The notes under the pieces were generated by a model that was given only the letters and a program-made list of their open reading frames with translations, ran no database searches and was not told the DNA's origin. A stretch of DNA of 64,000 nucleotides from contig PUQB01000130.1 of assembly GCA_003024785.1 (NCBI GenBank), positions 116,510-180,509 on the forward strand. Direction: 5' to 3'. The stretch comes from Selaginella tamariscina (taxonomy: Eukaryota; Streptophyta; Lycopodiopsida; Selaginellales; Selaginellaceae). The translations under genes were made by a program, and so were the position numbers. Numbering within the stretch: the first letter of the stretch is position 1; every line of letters begins with the position of its first letter. Of the stretch, positions 1 through 12,809 are shown piece after piece.

Positions 1-112
1 TAAAACATATGTATAAAAGCTGAGCACTGGGTAAGATATTTATTGCTATTAATTACTGTTTAATGATGTATAATTTGAAATTAATATATGGTAATATTGT
101 TTTAATGACATT

Positions 113-704
113 TTAGCAAGTGGCTGGTCCTGGGAGGTTACACGAGGTCGATTCATGTGTAGCACAGCACACAGGAATGCTCTGTTCACCATCTTCAGCT
201 GTCACAAGCATGGTGTTAGTATCACACATAAACACACACGCAGTAGATGAAAGTGAACGTATAGACATATGTGTGTGTGTGTGTACAGTATGTATAAAAC
301 AACTTCTTTCTCTCTCGTTTTGACTATTAAATTTCTCTCCCTCCCTCCCCTTTTTTGAAGAAGCAGACACGCACGCACGTATTGTCACACTGATCCACAT
401 ACACGTACACAACATATGTACTGCCACATGCACGCGCGCACACACACACACCTTCTGGCAGTGGGCTTCCCTGTCCACTGCACTGCGACAATCTTGAACT
501 TCCTGCATTGTCTTTGTGTTGTTGCATGAAGGATCCCTTGTAAAAAATTTCAATAATCATATTTAGTAAGATCTCAATACATCAATTACTCGTTAACACA
601 TTTATATACATAATACTATTGTTTTGTAAGCATTTTGTACACACACACACACACACACCTGAAAGAGGAGTGCAGAGTCCCAATACAAATAACATCTTTG
701 AGAA
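113..704 (-). pseudogene. Unrecognised minus-strand exon pieces
   Basis: I do not recognise this gene. On the minus strand there is a short open stretch with an ATG at about 704 and hydrophobic residues (MVFSKMLFVLG) ending at a GT donor in a TG tract near 660. An exon-like block at 550-453 follows an AG and ends in AAG|gtgtgtg; one frame reads TMQEVQDCRSAVDREAHCQK, with a C-x9-C spacing. A third block at about 200-113 ends in stop or runs into AT-rich DNA depending on frame. The phases of the three blocks do not join cleanly in one frame. It may be a small secreted or CHCH-like gene piece, or a captured fragment like those just downstream. Confidence 0.22.
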
Positions 705-1303
705 AACCATTTCTATATATAGTTTTTGTAAAATAAAATATTAATTCTCTGATTGCTATTTGTGTTGTATGGGAAACTTGCGGAAGATGGTGATGGGCGG
801 CTTATACACAGCCTATTTATCGTACAAGTATATCTACATTCATATGCGTATGTGCATGTAAGTGTGTATGCGTGTGTATTCAATGGTAAATGGTGTACAA
901 TATTCGAGGTGTATTTGCCCTGTGATGGTAATTATAATCTTTGAGACCTGAACGTAATGTTGAAAAATCAAGCATATCACTGAGGAATTTAAGTGTGTAG
1001 AATTATTTTAATAATGTAAATAAATATCTGTAATTAATTAATATGTTAATTTACTATTATGGACTGATTAAACTACACGTGGTGAGATGTGTTGACTACT
1101 GTTATGTTGCGCAAGTTTCCGACTACGTATAGAAGATTTATTTTATTTATTAAAGTAAATGAAAATTTTCCTCTAATTAATATGTTAATTTACTAATTAT
1201 GGACTGATTAAGCATAACACATGTTAATTTACTAATTAATATGTTAATAATATAGTTTTTAAGAGGAAAAACATTTGAAACGCTGGACCCCCGGATATAT
1301 AAG

Positions 1304-1337
<34 letters not shown>

Positions 1338-1344
1338 AATGAAC

Positions 1345-1520
1345 ATAACAGGATGTTTTAATAATTAGAATAAATATTATCAATTTATTTATTCTATTTT
1401 AAGCAAGAGGACGAGTTAAAAACTCTCTCTCTCTCTATATATATATAGAAATAACAGGATGTTTTAATAATTAGAATAAATAAATATTATTGATTTACTT
1501 ATTTATTTTATTACGAGTTT
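1345..1520. repeat. Tandem duplication, period about 106 bp
   Basis: A block beginning ATAACAGGATGTTTTAATAA at 1345 recurs at 1451, each copy preceded by a CT tract running into TATATA. A related nearby duplication (AATATGTTAATTTACTA...GGACTGATTAA) occurs at about 1040 and 1175. These are local AT-rich duplications with no coding content. Confidence 0.7.
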
Positions 1521-1529
1521 TAAACAAGT

Positions 1530-1891
1530 TTGCGGATTAATTGAGCAGCACTTTCGCATTGGAGACGCTCGATAATGGGAAACCGTTAAATACGTTGATA
1601 TACTTCTACGTATTCTACGCTCATTTGCAGGTATTTTAAATATATACGTATTTCTTATATATATATATATTACGTATAGGATAAAATAAGTGGGGAAACA
1701 CTGAAGATCGACGGTCCATATCACGCCTACACCTTGCTGGAACCAATCGGGTCGTTGGACAGATTATTCCATGGAATTTTCCCTTAATCATGCTTTTCTT
1801 AAAGATTAGTCCCGCACTTGCACGATTGTATTAAAAACAGCCGAACAGACTCCGCTTACTGCTCTCTTTGTCGCAAGTCTCCTCAAAGAGG

Positions 1892-1922
<31 letters not shown>

Positions 1923-2095
1923 GTGTGTGTACATTAGAATACGTATATATACATGTATACATGTGTACGTATACGTGCAGGGTGTTTTAAACATCCTCTC
2001 TGGCTTTGGTCCCCTGCAGGTGCTGCTATTGCTAGCCACAAGGTTATATTTCGTCTTGGATCTGGGATTAACACTGAAGAAACTGTGTTCATGGG
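1530..2095 (+). pseudogene. Aldehyde dehydrogenase (ALDH2-like) exon fragment
   Basis: Several consecutive ALDH blocks are visible in order. At about 1555-1630 is LETLDNGKP followed by degraded codons ending at CAG|gtattt. At 1681-1790, after a ...TATAG acceptor, are DGPYHAYTLLEPIG and, in another frame, GQIIPWNFPL. At about 1821-1891 is VLKTAEQTPLTALFVASLLK, then GTCTCT. At 1981-2040, after GTGCAG, are GVLNILSGFGP and AGAAIASH. These are the signature stretches preceding the NAD-binding G-S-T site of class 1/2 ALDHs. The catalytic Cys region and both ends of the enzyme are missing, the blocks change frame (for instance at GGGTCG, about 1752), and the piece runs straight into an unrelated arginyl-tRNA synthetase exon. 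I read it as a captured or decayed fragment that still keeps its intron positions. Confidence 0.8.
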
Positions 2096-2171
2096 GTAAA
2101 AAAACGCCTTAATTATATGAATACATATAACATCATAGCAGTTTCAGTTTATTTATTTGTTTTATTTACAG

Positions 2172-2590
2172 AGAGAGAAAAGGAATGGAGCCCCAAGGAA
2201 TTAGAAGCAGCGGCAGAAGCAGTAGGATATGGTGCTGTTAAGTATGCCGATTTAAAGAACAACCGGACTACTAATTACACATTCAGCTTCGAGCAGATTC
2301 TTGATGTTAGAGTAAGTATATATACATAAATCTATAAGTGTGTATGGGGGCCGTGGAATGCTTGTATAGACCTGTATATACATGTGAGTGTGTGTGTGTG
2401 GGATATATGAGAGGAGATTGGTTTCATTTCGCCTATTCTCTCTCTCATATGTTATATATTTAGCATGTAACTATAGCTATATGGTTTCGCTAGTTTGTGG
2501 CATTTTATTTATTCGTTTTACGGTCTATCTACTGTATGCATATGCTCGAATATGCTCAATCATCAGGAAATCATGGAGGAACTTAAACAG
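2172..2590 (+). pseudogene. Arginyl-tRNA synthetase exon fragment
   Basis: Exon A (2172-2311, between TTACAG and GTAAGT) encodes EKEWSPKELEAAAEAVGYGA and then KYADLKNNRTTNYTFSFEQ, the highly conserved part of class I ArgRS just before the anticodon-binding domain. Exon B (about 2517-2590, ending AAACAG|gtacat) encodes VYLLYAYARICSIIRKS, then, after a small deletion that changes frame, MEELKQ. The start of exon B is also damaged: the expected G-N-T-A codons are not readable. The rest of the protein, including HIGH, KMSK and the C-terminal domain, is absent on both sides. It is a two-exon, intron-containing fragment on the same strand as the ALDH piece upstream and the RHON1 piece downstream. 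Confidence 0.85.
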
Positions 2591-2930
2591 GTACATGTTC
2601 TCTCACATATATACATCTGCATACGCGTGTGTGTGTGTGTGTAAAATATGAAATTAACTACTGGAGCTCAGAGGAACACGATAGACAGACTGAGTTTTTT
2701 AAACACATATAATATTTTAATGATAATGAGATAATGAGCGTAGGTTTAAAGAAGCACAGTTTAATGGATCAAACCAACATATTGCGAAAGATATTCCGGA
2801 GCATCAAAAGATACCGTGGGAATAGAAGAAGAAGGTATGTAAGGCTCGGAAAGAAGGTATGTGTATATGTGTATGTGTACGTATATATTCGTATATACAT
2901 ATACATAAACAGACATATATGTGGGTATAT

Positions 2931-3490
2931 AATTTCCAACTGTAAGCAGGCACCACCACCTCTGTTTATCAAGCAGTCACCGGTTCCATTCATAAGACCA
3001 CTTCGATGTGTACCCTGGAGAATATATGTATGTACATCCGTGTGGGTGTGTGTGAGTATGCGTTTATGGGTACATGTGTTCTCACGCTGTGTGTTATTTT
3101 ATCTTTAAGTGTTTATGTGTATATTTTTTCATACACACACGCACCTTACAGGTATTTGTATGCATTACTACTTCTCTACATACATTTTATGTTTACATAT
3201 AACACATATGCACATAGATGTATTGTGTGTGCCATATACAACACATACACCTTATATATATAATCTGATGTTTCTAACTGTGCATGTGTATATATAGACA
3301 GTCGGGGGGACAAAATAAGATACCCAAGGCAAAGAATAACAACAACAAATCCGAGATCATCTCCAGTGAAGGTGTGTGTGTGTGTGTTACATAGATACAC
3401 ATTGTTAGTACATTTTCTAGATCTATATATACATCCATAACTTGGATGACATGCATTCTCAAACACACGCACGCACGCACATATGAGAAT
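2931..3490 (+). pseudogene. Deleted copy of the RHON1-like gene (exons 2-3)
   Basis: This stretch is a diverged duplicate of 11100-11800. It keeps the exon-2 block LFIKQSPVPFIRPLRCVP after a GTAAGCAG acceptor, the following TG-rich intron with GTGTTCTCACGCTGT, the start of exon 3 (ACAGTCGGGG) and its end (CCCAAGGCAAAGAATAACAA). About 165 bp of the middle of exon 3 are deleted, as are some exon-2 codons. The next intron is retained up to CATATGAGAAT (3479-3489). The first exon, the later exons and the Rho-N region are absent. A short unrelated exon-like block (2734-2841) precedes it, and another small block with a TTGCAG acceptor (3660-3696, ETTVKAIEETLQ then stop) follows; I recognise neither. 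Confidence 0.85.
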
Positions 3491-3720
3491 GCCATATAAG
3501 CCTATATATTATGTTATTTGTACATATGTATGTATGAATATGGATATTGGGTACATAATATATGACATACTTAGTTACATATTATATATTTATATAGATT
3601 TGTGTTTATATACATGTATATACATCTATATTCATTTTTTGTTATTTTTCTACTTGCAGAGACTACCGTGAAGGCAATCGAGGAGACATTGCAGTAGTCC
3701 TCATCAGCCAATATGTAAGT

Positions 3721-6330
3721 GTAATAGTTACTCATATCTAGTTGCAAAACACTCTCTCTCTCAGTATTAAACACATGTATACTTAAATAAATGATATGTA
3801 GACATAATTTATATATATATATATAATTAATTTGTATACAATATTTACATAATTTGTAATTTTTGTACCAATTAAATATTTTAAATAATTAATATTTTCA
3901 GGGTATAATTGACATGTATAGAATGATTGTTTTAACAATGAGATGGAATTTGAAAGTGACATTGGAATCCATTGATAATATGTATTTAAGAAATTTTTAA
4001 AAATTTTATTTTGTTATTTTTGCACGATATTATTTATTTATTATTTCACGCATTATACACATGTATGTCACAATGATTGAGTTTTATAATGGAGTTAAAC
4101 ATTTTTAAAACAATGAGATTTGATATATAATATGATTTTATTTAATTTTTTATTCCCTTTTTGTCCATTTTAAATCCAAACTATTTTGCATAAATAGGAT
4201 TCCTTCTTTAATTAAATTAAAAAATTATCTCTAAATTAAACTTTTCCAAATAAATGTTTTTGATAATTAATATTTTTATAACATAATGGGTATAATTAAC
4301 ATAAGTAGTATGACATATATAATAAAGTATTTTAATTTGAAAGTATTTAGAATGGAATGCATTTGTTTATCAATGATAAGGTGTTGTAAAGAATTATTCA
4401 ATCAATTATTTAATTTTAATTAAGTAATTAATAAATTTATAATTTTAATTATGAAATGAAGCCCCGGAATAACCATAACATAGAACCCGTGTATAAGTGC
4501 ATATATATATATATAATTATAAGGGTAACATTGTATAATTCAAAATTTTGTACAAAAGAACTTTTTATTTCTTTAATAAACAAATAAATAGTTATTGTTT
4601 ATTATATATTTAATAATGTTTAATCTATATACTTATTTATTTAAATGTGTTGAAAGAAGAGGACATAGTTCTCAATTATTAAAAAGTAAATAAAATTATA
4701 AAATTGATAAGCTAATATAATTTAATACTAATATAAACCTTTTCATTGGTATATATGTATTTTTAAGGATGAATATAAAAATTTAGATAATTTAGAATTC
4801 ACTTACATTGCATAATGGGTACATATATGTGCTTTCCAAAGATAAGAATTTAATATAAATATAAATATATATGTATAATTATTATCAAGAATAACATTGT
4901 ATATATATATGTAGGTTAACATTGCTTTTAACAGCTTAACATTGTCACTGTTATATTTCTTTTAATATCACTGGTTTTGTCTCCAAGATGTATTAATACT
5001 TCTTTTGTTTTTAAATGAAAGAATTATTTCAAATTTGAATTGTACCGGAAGAATGTATATAATTTTGTAACTTAGTGAATATAAAAAATTACACATTATA
5101 TATAAGGTACACTAACTTTTGAAAAAATTAACCTTGGGTAAAAAAAATTCAATATCTTATGTATATTAATATCACATATTATATGTATGGGTTTGTTCAT
5201 ATAAGTCAATACACACTTGCACTAATAGATCCCATATGAATATTTACATGTTGAAGTTTATATAAAATTGAACATTTAAAAAGCAACTTTAGATTGGATT
5301 TATAATATTATTTTAAAAAGTTTCTAATTGAACAACTGCATATTATTGGATAAACTACAAACATTAATAAATACCAAATATTTTATGTCAATAAAATAAC
5401 TAAATGGAAGATTTCATAATAAAATAAATAAAAAGAATATATGAATATACTTATGGAATATGTCATGTTTATCGAAGGCATCGTACTATGTGTTTATATA
5501 CACACATGCACATATGTACAATGTCACTGGAGCCTTGATATAGTTTGGAATAATATATGTAATTACATAGAAATTCATTAATGTATGCTTGGAATGTACT
5601 TTGTATATATGCATGTTTTTTGTGTATACGTGTTTGTGTCATGTATTGTATGTGTACATACGCTTCTGTCCAAGTATGTACACTTTCATATGTAAGATAT
5701 AATTTTAAACTTCACTATAAAATTTTATCAAGTAATAAAGGTTTATGATAACTTATCAAACTTGCATAGTTTAATTAATAAATACATAGAAGGTAATAAA
5801 TTAATATATTCATTAATTATTTACACTATTTTCTTTTATATAAATAAGATATATTAAAATGTATAAACTATATAACATATATATTAATATATTAAGTCAT
5901 TGACATTAAGTATTATAAAGTAAATATACATATGCAACTAAGAATATACATTATAATAGAGTCGGTATAAAGAGTGTGCTACAATACAACTTTATTTACA
6001 ATTTTATATATTGAATAGTAAATATTATGAAATAAAAAATAAAATCTTAAATGTCCATACAAAAAGTTATTTTAGAGTTTAGTGTGTTATTTTGAGCACC
6101 AAAGATATGTTCATGCATATAAATATTGGTTACATATTTATATTATAATAAAAGGATATTTTGTAAAGTGACTCAAGCTGCACACAAGTATATTTGTGTT
6201 TTAAAAATATAAAAAAAATTGTTCATGTAAAATCATTTTTAAACGAAATAAAATAAATTCTACTCACTATTTTTATTTCTTATTAAATAAATATTTATGT
6301 TTTACAATGGATGTACATATTTGACATTTA
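3721..6330. other. AT-rich intergenic DNA
   Basis: About 2.6 kb of very AT-rich sequence with short TA and TATG tracts. I see no conserved coding block and no RNA gene here. A short TG/CA-rich patch at 5500-5660 is simple sequence. Confidence 0.6.
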
Positions 6331-6339
6331 TTTTTAATT

Positions 6340-7460
6340 TCATAAAACTGATTAATCATCCTTGGCACTAAAGACATGGGATGTAACATTGTGTACCTTA
6401 ATTTTATATTTTAAAAACTCATCTTCGACACTAAGAATGGAGCATGATTGTAAAAGATAATAAATTTACACCTCTTAAAGCCACACACCATCCTCAATAC
6501 TAAAGATGTAATAAAACTCATAATCTTATAAATGTAAGCATCAATTTTAACAACAAGAATGGAACAAAATTTATAAAAATTTAAAGTCATCCATCATCCT
6601 TAATAAATCATGCATTATTTTTAGTATTAAAAATGATACATAAACATAGGAGATATGAATTTGAAAAGGTTTTAATTCAATTTTTTTTCCAATGTATAAT
6701 ATTATTTCTTATAAAGTATTCATGCACCAAGTGTGAATTTAGAACTACTTTGAGTTTAATTTCTTTTTAACTAATATTAATATGACCTTATAAATTAATC
6801 TAACTTGTAACTTTCTGATATAACCTCATAAATTTTTTTCTAATGTATAATATTTATTTTACTTAAACAAGATTCAAAATTCTTAATCTTTTAGAGTCAT
6901 ACATCATCTTAGATGTTAAGACTAGACATAACCTTAAAAAGTTATGTATTCAATTCCTTATTAATGTATTATTATAGGTTCAAAACTATTAATATAACCT
7001 TGTTTAAATGATAAGTCCTAAATCATGTGTCAAAGGATAGTATACAGTACATTGACCCTATAAAGTTATGAGTTCAATTCTTTATTAATATTATATTAAA
7101 TGGCTCATAAAGTTGTTAATTTGAACCTCATTAGAACAATATTAATATATATCTTGAAAAGTACAACCTTCTAACTCATGCACCATCCCTCTTTAATGTT
7201 CATGATGGTGCATATTTCATAACCTTCCTCGATGTTCATGATGATGCATGTTATATGACCTACAAAATTATGAATTTCAAAATTATAATATTAATTTTAC
7301 ATTAATGGAGATTCAAATTCACAATTTTCTAAATCATGAATCATTCTCAATATTGAGAATAATGCATGACTCATGACCCAAAAAGTTAAGAGTTAATTCA
7401 TTTTTTAAGATACATTATTAATGATCTTAACATAGAGGACAACACATAGTTCCAACAAAA
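6340..7460. repeat. Diverged hairpin-repeat array (copy 1)
   Basis: A series of degenerate units built around a small palindrome of the type GCACCATCCT...spacer...AGGATGATGC, for example near 6355, 6415, 6485, 6590, 6900, 7175-7215 and 7340-7380. Between the cores are recurring phrases such as AAAAAGTTATGAGTTCAATT and TTTATTAATATT. The same family, better preserved and more regularly spaced, occurs at 54955-55778. No ORF of note. Confidence 0.7.
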
Positions 7461-8528
7461 TTTAAATAACTTTTTTAATTAATTAATCAACCTACAAAAT
7501 TACATATACATATGTATGCATACGTACACACACATATAAGATAACCACAATTTCAAAAGTTTATATACATATTTAAGTGCATACATATAAGCATATATAT
7601 ACATAGTCGATGCACACGGTCCGTGTTAACACGGCTCCCAGCCATGTTTGCAGCACCACGGCAAACACATCAACACATAATTACTTAAGTTAATTCTTTA
7701 CTAATTAGAGAATTTTTAAATTAAGTTGTGCAACATCTTTGAAATAAACATGTTTTTTTTTTTATATATATAAAAGAAACTCTATTGTGATAATAAAATT
7801 ATTATTTATGAATCCTTATGCAATGTAACTATGTAATAAGTTATGAACACGTCCTTAGCACCAAAAACGGCATTTTCTTTTAATTTTTAAAAAAATTATA
7901 CAAAAGTATATGGACATTTGTACCAAACATATAGAATTGTATGACACTTACGCACAATATTTATATGGACATTTGTACCAAACATATAGAATTGTATGAC
8001 ACTTACGCACAATATTTAAATAGTTTTGCATGGCTTTCTCAAAAATTGTAGAAATAGAAATCCTATTAAATTTTGGAGGGAAAAATTCTAGTATTGAATG
8101 CATTGTTATTTTCTCATTATCATTAAATTTAAAAGAATAAATCAATGAGTATAAAGCATATTAAAACTAGTCATTAAAACAGGTATTTTTACATTGTATG
8201 TGTACGCAAGAGTTTTATACGTGTGATTTAATGAGCCACGCGGACGACTCGGCAGTTCCTTTGAGGTAAAATTATTTATAGATACGAACATATTATAAAA
8301 TATATATATGAATTTTTAAAAAATGATGAATTCTTTTTGATAATTAAATGTTATAAAATTTAACATACAAAAAAGTAGTTATATACTGTGTATGAGAGAA
8401 GTTTAAATATTAGATAAGTTTTAAATTTATTTAATTTTAAATATTTAGTTTCAAAATTTTAATATTCTTTCGTACAATTCAAAATAATCAATATATTATA
8501 AACACGTTTATTAATAAGATATACAATG
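7461..8528. other. Intergenic DNA with a 55-bp tandem duplication
   Basis: Mostly AT-rich. A direct tandem duplication of 55 bp lies at 7907-7961 and 7962-8016 (TATATGGACATTTGTACCAA...), with essentially identical copies. A less AT-rich patch at about 7605-7675 (CACGGTCCGTGTTAACACGG) contains a short palindrome but no recognisable gene. Confidence 0.75.
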
Positions 8529-9531
8529 TTACTCAAGATTAGTATGTCTAGCTCTCATACTCTCCACGCTCTGTCCGAGTTTAGTGCTAAGCTCCATAAC
8601 CACAATCTCAAACAGTACGAACAATGCACCTTCGTACACACTCCCCATTGGTAACACGCAATTTTCCCCTCCCATGTCATCGCCATCCGCCATGGTCCTA
8701 GCTGGCAGAACAGCCACTGTATCTGCTCGCCGCGTAGCAGATCCACCAGGCTGAGCTGTCAACAAAAGGACACGTGCACCGGCCTTACTGGCCACTTCCA
8801 TGAGTGCCTCCACGGTGGAAAAGCTCCCTGGTCCAGCACTTGTGATGAACAGATCCCCGTGGCCGGTATTTGGTGCAGTCATGTCTCCTATAAATGCTAA
8901 TTAATTTAAATAATTCTATAATTACAGTTTAATTAGTTTACTTGAAAGGATTTTACATAAAACTGTTAAAACACACAAAAACTATTTAATAAGAACATAT
9001 AAAAATCCAGTCGTGTCTCCTATATATATATATATATATATATATGCAGTTAAATAAATTAAACTTGTAAGGACCCCAAGACAACATAAATATTTTAATT
9101 TAAAAATGTTATTCAATTTAATATATTTTAAATAATATTGTTTTAGTAAGTTATGAAGAGACGTGTATGTATGTGAGATTTTACATAAAACTGTTAAAAC
9201 ATATAAAAACTATATAATAAGAACATATAATATGAAATAATAATAAACTAAATTATTTTAATTTTAATAAATTAGAATTATTACCAACACAGCTTGCGTT
9301 GAGACCCAAATGGAAGAGCCTCATGGCGAGAGCCTTGAGCATTAGGCCTTCGCGACCCACTCCATATAAAACAATTTTTGAATTTTTAGCGCGCATAATT
9401 TCTTCGAGCATATTCCCCATTGGATTTAAATTCAAATTCTCCGCTCTATTGAATACCTTACATATGTCGCTCATGGCTCCACTCGCTAACACACTCAGCG
9501 AACCCATTTGCCCCAATACGCTATACCACAT
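8529..9531 (-). CDS. SIS-domain sugar-phosphate isomerase-like protein
   Basis: A two-exon gene: exon 1 9531-9285 and exon 2 8887-8529, joined GTTG|GAGAC, giving 201 aa with no break. It belongs to the plant SIS (sugar isomerase) family related to archaeal and bacterial 6-phospho-3-hexuloisomerase, which binds phosphosugars. Visible are [20 protein letters not shown] (the nucleotide-fold phosphosugar-binding loop), [15 protein letters not shown], and in exon 2 [28 protein letters not shown], the [16 protein letters not shown] helix and the very typical C-terminal end [13 protein letters not shown]. Family members are about 190-210 aa, so the length fits. The start could also be the ATG nine codons in ([10 protein letters not shown]); either precedes the first helix. 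It matches the Arabidopsis SIS family protein type (At5g52190-like, from memory). The substrate in plants is not established by the sequence. Confidence 0.9.
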
Positions 9532-9539
9532 TAAAATGT

Positions 9540-9606
9540 TATATTAAAGATATGTATGTAAGCATGTTACACATTAAAAATACAATATGACCTTGCGTGC
9601 GTGTGC

Positions 9607-9641
<35 letters not shown>

Positions 9642-10722
9642 TGTGTGTGTGTGTGAGTGAGTAAGGATAGCAAAATAATAACATGTGGTTAACAGTGTTG
9701 ATTTAAAATTTTCACTAATTACAATTAAATATAATATTGAATGATTTCACTATTAATATGAGTTTTTTTTACAAAGGATACCTTCTCAATTGAGTTTTGA
9801 GGGAATTTAAGACAATTTCTTTAAGGTTTAAACATGTGGTTAACAGTGTTAATTTAAAGTTTTCACTAATTATAATTATTTATAATATTAAATAATTATT
9901 ATGTTTGTTATTGATTTAATTATATGTAAGGCGTTAGGTTAAAAATAACATTAATATTAATAAAAACTAGGAATAAATTCATTATTAATATGAGTATTTT
10001 TTACAAAGGAAGCCTCAATTGAGTTTTGATTTTTGAGATGTTTTTTTGAATTTAAGATAATTTTTTTATAAGATTTAAAAATAAATATTATATATATATA
10101 TATTTCACAAAAATTTATATTCTGTAACTTAAATATGTTTATAATAAAAGACCACAAAAATAGGGTTTAGAAAATTAACTCATTACATAGTTATATTTTA
10201 TTATTGATTTTAAAATTAAAAGGCAAATTTTTAATGTAATATTTATAAATTTAATTTTAAAATTAGTAATACGATTTATTAAATTATATAATATATATAA
10301 TCTAATGCATTTAATATAATATTTACAATTAAACTATGTAACATATAATTCAAAAATAAAAAATATAAAAATAAGCCATAAGATTAATTATTATTAATTG
10401 TTACTTTAATTATTATGTTTTAAATATTAAAAAAAAGAAAGAAATAGTATCATTGTATGTTAATATGTACTATTTACATTAATTATTACGTTTTAAATAT
10501 TTAAAAATGAAATAACATCGTCTACATTAATATATATTTAATCTCCCAATTGGTAGATGTATATAAGTGATAAAGTTTATTTAAAACGTTACAATCTAGT
10601 TAACAAAGAAAATAAAAAATGGTAAACTAAAAGAAAAAAATATTATACAATAAGCTTAATTACGACATTTTGAAGTTTTATCATATATATATATATATGA
10701 AATTTTAGGTTACATAGTATTC
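9540..10722. repeat. AT-rich gap with a local duplication
   Basis: A block starting CATGTGGTTAACAGTGTT occurs at 9682-9827 and again at 9832-10065, the second copy carrying an extra AT-rich insertion before the shared TTAATATGAGT...TTTACAAAGGA segment. A TG/AG microsatellite precedes it at 9595-9660. The remainder is AT-rich without coding signal; it includes the presumed promoter of the RHON1-like gene, in which I see no clear element. Confidence 0.65.
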
Positions 10723-10808
10723 TCAAGAATATGCGTATAACGGGATGGAATATTCGAGGTTTATCGAGTTCTTAGGTAAGAACACTGCGAGTACTACTGT
10801 GGAGTGAT

Positions 10809-12083
10809 TTGTATAGAAATCACCGCAATTCCACGCTGGCAATCGAATGCCCACGTCCGAAAATGGGAATGCCGCAGCTGCACATGATGAATTCGGCAGA
10901 GCATAGCCAACATAGTTTAGTGGGTTTTCCCATCTCATTACATGGCTCATGTAGAACCCTCCACATTCTATCTGCACGCAGACGGAAGTCTAGAAAAGAT
11001 GCAGATCATACGGATAAGGTATGTATATATGTGTATGTGTGTGTGTGTATTATATATATATATATATATATATATAAATTAAAAAAATTATTTTTTTTTA
11101 TATCTGTAAGCAGGCATCACCTGCAAGACCACCATCCCTGTTTATCAAGCAGTCGCCGGTTCCATTCAGAAGACCCCTTCGATGTGTACCCTTCACAAAT
11201 GTGCTTCTTCCGGAGGAGAATATATGTATGTGCATCTGTGTGTGTGTGTGTGTTATGTATATGCGTTTATGGTATATGTGTTCTCACGCTGTCTGTTATT
11301 TTATCTTTAAGTGTTTATGTGTATATTTTTTCAGACACACACACGCATCTACATGTATATACAGGTTTTTGTACATTTTTACATATAACAAATACACAGT
11401 GTGTGATGTTTCTAAGCGTGCATGTGTATATATAGACAGTCGGGGTGTGGGGACAAGAATGTTGGTTGGAGTGCAGGAGAAAGAAAATCTGAAGTGATTG
11501 ATCTTGTCCCCAAGACGGAAGACAAGCCTGGTTCATCCTCAAAATGGGCCAGTCTATTCGAAATTGCCAGTAATCAATCTCCATCAAAAGACTCAGACGC
11601 ATGGTTTGATAAGATATTCCCCAAGGCAAATAATAACAACGACAAATCCGAGATCATATCCAATGAAGAAGGTGTGTGTGTGTGTGTGTGTGTTACATAG
11701 ATACACATTGTTAATACATTTTCTAGATCTATATATACATCCATAACTTGGATGACATGCATTCTCAAACACACACACGCATGCACATATGAGAATCATA
11801 TAAGCGTGTACTATGTATATATGTAAGTAATCTAACGGTATAATTATTTGTTATATATATGTGTATATGAATATGGCTATATATATCAGTGCGTTTCTAT
11901 ATCCTAGAGATAACTTACACATAAATATTAAATGACTGATAGATGTCTGTCTGTGTGTTTGTATTTTAACTATCACACACACCCCTATATTTTGTACAAA
12001 CGTGTGTATGGTGGGTACTTCAGAAGACATGTCACCTGAACCAGATTATATGTGTGTGTGTGTGTCTATACATACAGACAGAC

Positions 12084-12115
<32 letters not shown>

Positions 12116-12766
12116 TGTAGTATCACCAGTTAGTAAAATAAAACAAGTACTGGTTATATAAGGTATTGAGAGAGAGAGAGACTATACAAATCTCAATCGA
12201 CATAATTCTGCATTCACTAACATGAAGTTTATGTACATCCTCCATACACACACATACATATGTCTATATTTCATCTAATATGTATTATTTATTGTATTAG
12301 TGACTCCAAAGCTAAGTGCACAACAAGAGAAGTCCATTCAGCAGTTACAAACGCTGGTTAAGACACTTGGCGTTGCTACAAGGAATACAGCACCAGCTCC
12401 TCGCAGAAACAAGCTTAATGGCAGCAAATTAAGGCAGCCAAATACTCCCGTACAAGGTAATTGACACAGTTTGTACATATGTGTGCGTGCTCACGCGCGT
12501 GTACAATGTATATATTAGATAGTATTTACATTATCGTGTATATTAGGATGGTATAACATGTATATCTAGTCTAAATACGCGTTTGGATACAGGTGTATAG
12601 TATATACCTGTTTGTAAATCTACTATGTACATACAGTGTACACAGGATACATACATGTATGTGTGTGTGCGCGTGCATGCCGAGTATATACATCTAAATA
12701 TATACGTACACACTTGCATATACTTCGGTAGTGTATGATATATTATACTCACATACACGTGTGTTG

Positions 12767-12809
<43 letters not shown>

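Noticed and set aside
753-944. 63-codon ORF GKLAEDGDGRLIHSLF
   Set aside because: A GT donor-like site follows, but no family is recognised and the rest is TATG repeat; too weak to call.
7605-7675. Possible tRNA because of a GC-richer palindrome
   Set aside because: No cloverleaf, no A/B box pair and no acceptor-stem complementarity could be made out.
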